From positions 1 through 21,141 of the forward strand of contig ML770076.1 in NCBI GenBank assembly GCA_009733575.1: a DNA stretch of 21,141 nt, given 5' to 3'. Under the pieces are notes generated by a model that saw only the letters and a list, made by a program, of their open reading frames with translations, searched no databases and was not told where the DNA came from. The first letter of the stretch is position 1, and the number at the start of each line of letters is the position of its first letter. Position numbers and translations under genes: made by a program. This stretch comes from Gymnopus androsaceus JB14 (Eukaryota > Basidiomycota > Agaricomycetes > Agaricales > Omphalotaceae). Of the stretch, positions 18,928 through 21,141 are shown one piece after another.

Positions 18928-19619
18928 CATCAGCAAAACCTGGGTGTACTGGACAGCACTGGATAGCGCTGTCCAGCACCCATAGCACCCATAGCACCCA
19001 TAGCAAGGTCCCCATCTATCCAGAGCTATGGACTGCTATGGATCGCTATGGATCACTATGGATTTCACAGGAACGTCAGTTGTCATTCAATTCAATGCTA
19101 AATGTATTATGTGTTTGAATTGTTTTAAGAATCATAAAATCGAAAAATGGTGGAATAAAATCATTTATGTCTTCATGTTGATATGTATATAGATTATAGT
19201 ACATATGTAGTTCTAGGACAATAGTGTAGCAAAATAACTAAAAGTCTAGTACTACTTAGTATAACTATGTGTTACTTAGTACTATGAGACCATAGTATAA
19301 GTGTTGGCCCTTGTATGCAAGCATTAAATAAAGACATACTGTGAATATTCAGTCAACTTAAGTGACCAAGAATCAAGATGGAGTTGGACAATTGAGACGA
19401 AGTTGAAGTTCCGACGCAGATGATTCTGCATTTCTTATATACTGTTAGTGGGAGAGAATGACAAGTGTCAGATGGCTGTCAAATGGCGATACGAGTCAGT
19501 GATCCCACAGAACCTCATAGCAACCCATAGCAACTCATAGTTCTGTAGAGAACTATGGCTACTATGACCTGCTATGGCTCGCTATGGCTGCTATGGCCAT
19601 TACCCAGGTTTTACTGATG
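18928..19619. mobile_element. Inverted-repeat element (692 bp) with palindromic CATAGC arrays
   Basis: The ends catcagcaaaacctgggt (18928-18945) and acccaggttttactgatg (19602-19619) are inverted, 17 of 18 matching. Just inside each end is a cluster that switches from catagc to gctatg: 18979-19061 at the left (catagcacc three times, then gctatggat-type units) and 19515-19597 at the right. A perfect hairpin ctggacagc / gctgtccag lies at 18949-18976. The interior is AT-rich and non-coding. The target duplication was not identified, so the superfamily is unassigned. Confidence 0.65.
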
Positions 19620-19792
19620 CATTTTTGCATATCCAATAACAATCCTGCCACAGCACATCCATTTCTCCAGCAAATTGAATGCAATGTTTGGATTTACCCC
19701 TTCTGATATCCAGCTTTTGAATTGGAAACTCAGTAGAGTATCAATCTTGGTAGTCTATGCACAGTGAGCAAAATACAGATTTCATTTACGAA
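19620..19792. other. Short unassigned spacer, no gene seen
   Basis: AT-rich spacer between two inverted-repeat elements, with no coding or repeat signal recognised. Confidence 0.4.
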
Positions 19793-19837
19793 GGAGTGGT
19801 TAAATACTGTAATGCATCACAGTGCCAGTACCACTCC
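19793..19837. repeat. 45-bp nested palindrome
   Basis: GGAGTGGT...ACCACTCC enclose a second pair ACTGT...ACAGT. The left part ggttaaatactgta also occurs, reversed, at the outer edge of the split inverted-repeat element near 13447-13463. Confidence 0.5.
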
Positions 19838-19838
19838 A

Positions 19839-21015
19839 CAGGATCGAGTAAATTGAGACTGGAATTATCTTAGGAAAATAGTCTGTAAATAATAAAATAT
19901 TCTGCTGCAAATTTTCATTGAAAAAGAATGAAAATCCCACCTCAAAAATGATTTAAAAAAGACCATCTTTTCCATGGTCTTTTCCATGTGTAAAAGGTCT
20001 TGTAACCTTTGTTCTTTCCCAATTGAAATCTTTGTTTTATTCCGCAATCAACACATGGTACTCAGTTACTGCCAGTTACTGCCCTGAACTGATGGTATCA
20101 TATATTAGTCAGCAGAGCGACATGACGAGCTTTGTCATCATTTAGAGTGTGTAACTTCATCTTCTTAATGCACTCAGAAGCAGATAAATGATGTTCTCCC
20201 TTGTTTTATCTTAAAAACAGATCCCTGGTTCTCTGAGAGCCATTTTATAAGTATCACATATTGCCTGTGACAGTTGTAAGCACTCAAAATCAGTTGAAAA
20301 TCAGCTTGCCCAAGCCAAATTCAAGTTGCTAATGGGCTGCCAAAACTGTACCCTAGCCTCAGATATGGTACATTCAAGCTGATATGGACCATATACTTAT
20401 TCTTCTACCTTGAGTAAACCTTAGGTATAGAGCCCTGAGATTCTGAGAGTCATTTCAACTGAATGATTACCATGAGAACATGCTATTAATCCCCTGTTTC
20501 CCTTTCCAAAGGCGAATTTCACTTAATTATACTACAAAAATGTATAAAAGTGCACTACTCAAAACTACATGGCACTTTGAAAAGACACAGACTTGAATAG
20601 AATATTGTAATTTATTTTTTGCACACATTAAAGAGCATAAATATTAAATACTGCCACTGTGCTGCCCCAGAACTAAGCCCCAAGCATGCTGAGAAGAAGT
20701 TAAGCACTCATAATGATGACAAAGCTGTTCCTGCAGCTCTGCTGACTAATATCTGGTGCCATCGGTGCAGGGCAGTAACTGGCAGTAACTGGGTACCACA
20801 TGTTGATGGTGGAATAAAACAAAGATTCCAATCAGGAAAGAACAAAGCTTACAAGACCTTTTACACATGGAAAAGGCCATGGAAAAGATGGTCTTTTTCT
20901 ATTTATTTTTCAGGTGGCATTTTCATTGTTTTTCAATGGAAATTTGTGGCAGAAAACTTTATTATTTACAGACTATTTTCCTAAAATAATTCCAGCCTCC
21001 ATTTATTCAATCCTG
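19839..21015. mobile_element. Inverted-repeat element, about 1.18 kb, arms about 340 bp
   Basis: The left arm (19839 to about 20180) matches the reverse complement of about 20680-21015. Shared words include ttaggaaaatagtctgtaaa, aagaccatcttttccatgg, cttttccatgtgtaaaagg, cagttactgccagttactgc, agtcagcagagc and agctttgtcatcatt. Arms differ at perhaps one in eight to ten positions, so it is older than the TA element. Each arm carries its own hairpin (aagaccat / atggtctt). The centre (about 20181-20680) shows no gene; the frame 20619-20984 lies mostly in the arm and is not coding. Ends approximate CAGGAT...ATCCTG. It lies about 25 bp downstream of the paralogue's stop codon. Confidence 0.75.
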
Positions 21016-21039
21016 CAGAGTGTACGATGCAAGAACAGC

Positions 21040-21141
21040 TTACAACTCCTCAGGGGGACTCAGAATGACTAGCCCAGATTTCTCGCCGGGTCCAGAAGAA
21101 GGCCCTGCAGAGATGAGCCTAGATGAGCCTTGCTGACTTTC
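21040..21141 (-). CDS. C-terminus of a second seven-span membrane protein (partial, runs off the window)
   Basis: The final 33 codons, SSRLISAGPSSGPGEKSGLV and then ILSPPEEL plus stop (21040-21042), align with the tail of the 4987-6680 protein (SSRLNSTGPSSGPGEVSGLI, ending PPKKS). Nucleotide similarity continues about 8 bp past the stop (caagaacag). It is therefore a paralogue in the same orientation, about 14 kb away. The rest of the gene lies beyond the window; whether it is intact is unknown. Confidence 0.8.
   Translation of the reverse strand, partial: ESQQGSSRLISAGPSSGPGEKSGLVILSPPEEL

Noticed and set aside
20619..20984. 121-codon frame near the right edge.
   Set aside because: Most of it is the right arm of the inverted-repeat element, and the matching left arm shows no conserved reading frame.

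Overview
The window looks like nuclear DNA of a mushroom-forming basidiomycete (Agaricomycetes). Its genes are broken by many 48-75 bp GT-AG introns. They encode protein families typical of that group: a secreted cyanovirin-N-like protein and a seven-span membrane protein. About 14 kb of nested DNA transposons and solo LTRs follow. No bacterial operon, CRISPR array, rRNA or tRNA was found.

Gene block, 1-6700. (i) 56-809 (-) is a complete five-exon gene for a 172-residue secreted CVNH-like protein. (ii) 990-1522 (-) is an unrecognised coding-like stretch. (iii) 1699-2768 (+) is an ACMSD/resorcylate-decarboxylase-type amidohydrolase. (iv) 2909-4843 (+) is phosphatidylglycerophosphate synthase (PGS1), a mitochondrial cardiolipin-pathway enzyme. 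(v) 4987-6680 (-) is a complete ten-exon gene for a 397-residue seven-span membrane protein. Genes iii and iv read well only if about 13 frameshifts are tolerated. All of them fit missing bases, and all lie between about 1700 and 4100. The genes on either side need none, which points to base-calling error at least as much as gene decay.

Transposon block, 6786-21015. An inverted-repeat element (about 6786-13466) was split by a 6035-bp hAT element (6914-12948; 8-bp target duplication tgtacatc). The hAT keeps only the C-terminal dimerisation end of its transposase, has an extra inverted copy of its own left end, and hosts a 1583-bp TA-flanked element with arms of about 626 bp that are nearly identical (8732-10314). 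Next come a 457-bp MITE-like element packed with degenerate TTAGGG repeats (13573-14029), a solo LTR (14418-15562), and a Tc1/mariner pseudogene (15577-18043). The pseudogene was hit by a 600-bp hAT MITE (16273-16872; duplication caatattt) and by a second LTR (about 16965-17875). Two more inverted-repeat elements follow (18928-19619 and about 19839-21015).

Right edge. From 21040 to the window end is the C-terminus of a second copy of the 4987-6680 membrane-protein gene, in the same orientation. The transposon block therefore lies between two paralogues, suggesting an expanded local family pushed apart by transposons. I found no convincing new multi-gene system. The most unusual structures are the long-armed TA element, the telomere-repeat MITE and the layered insertion history.
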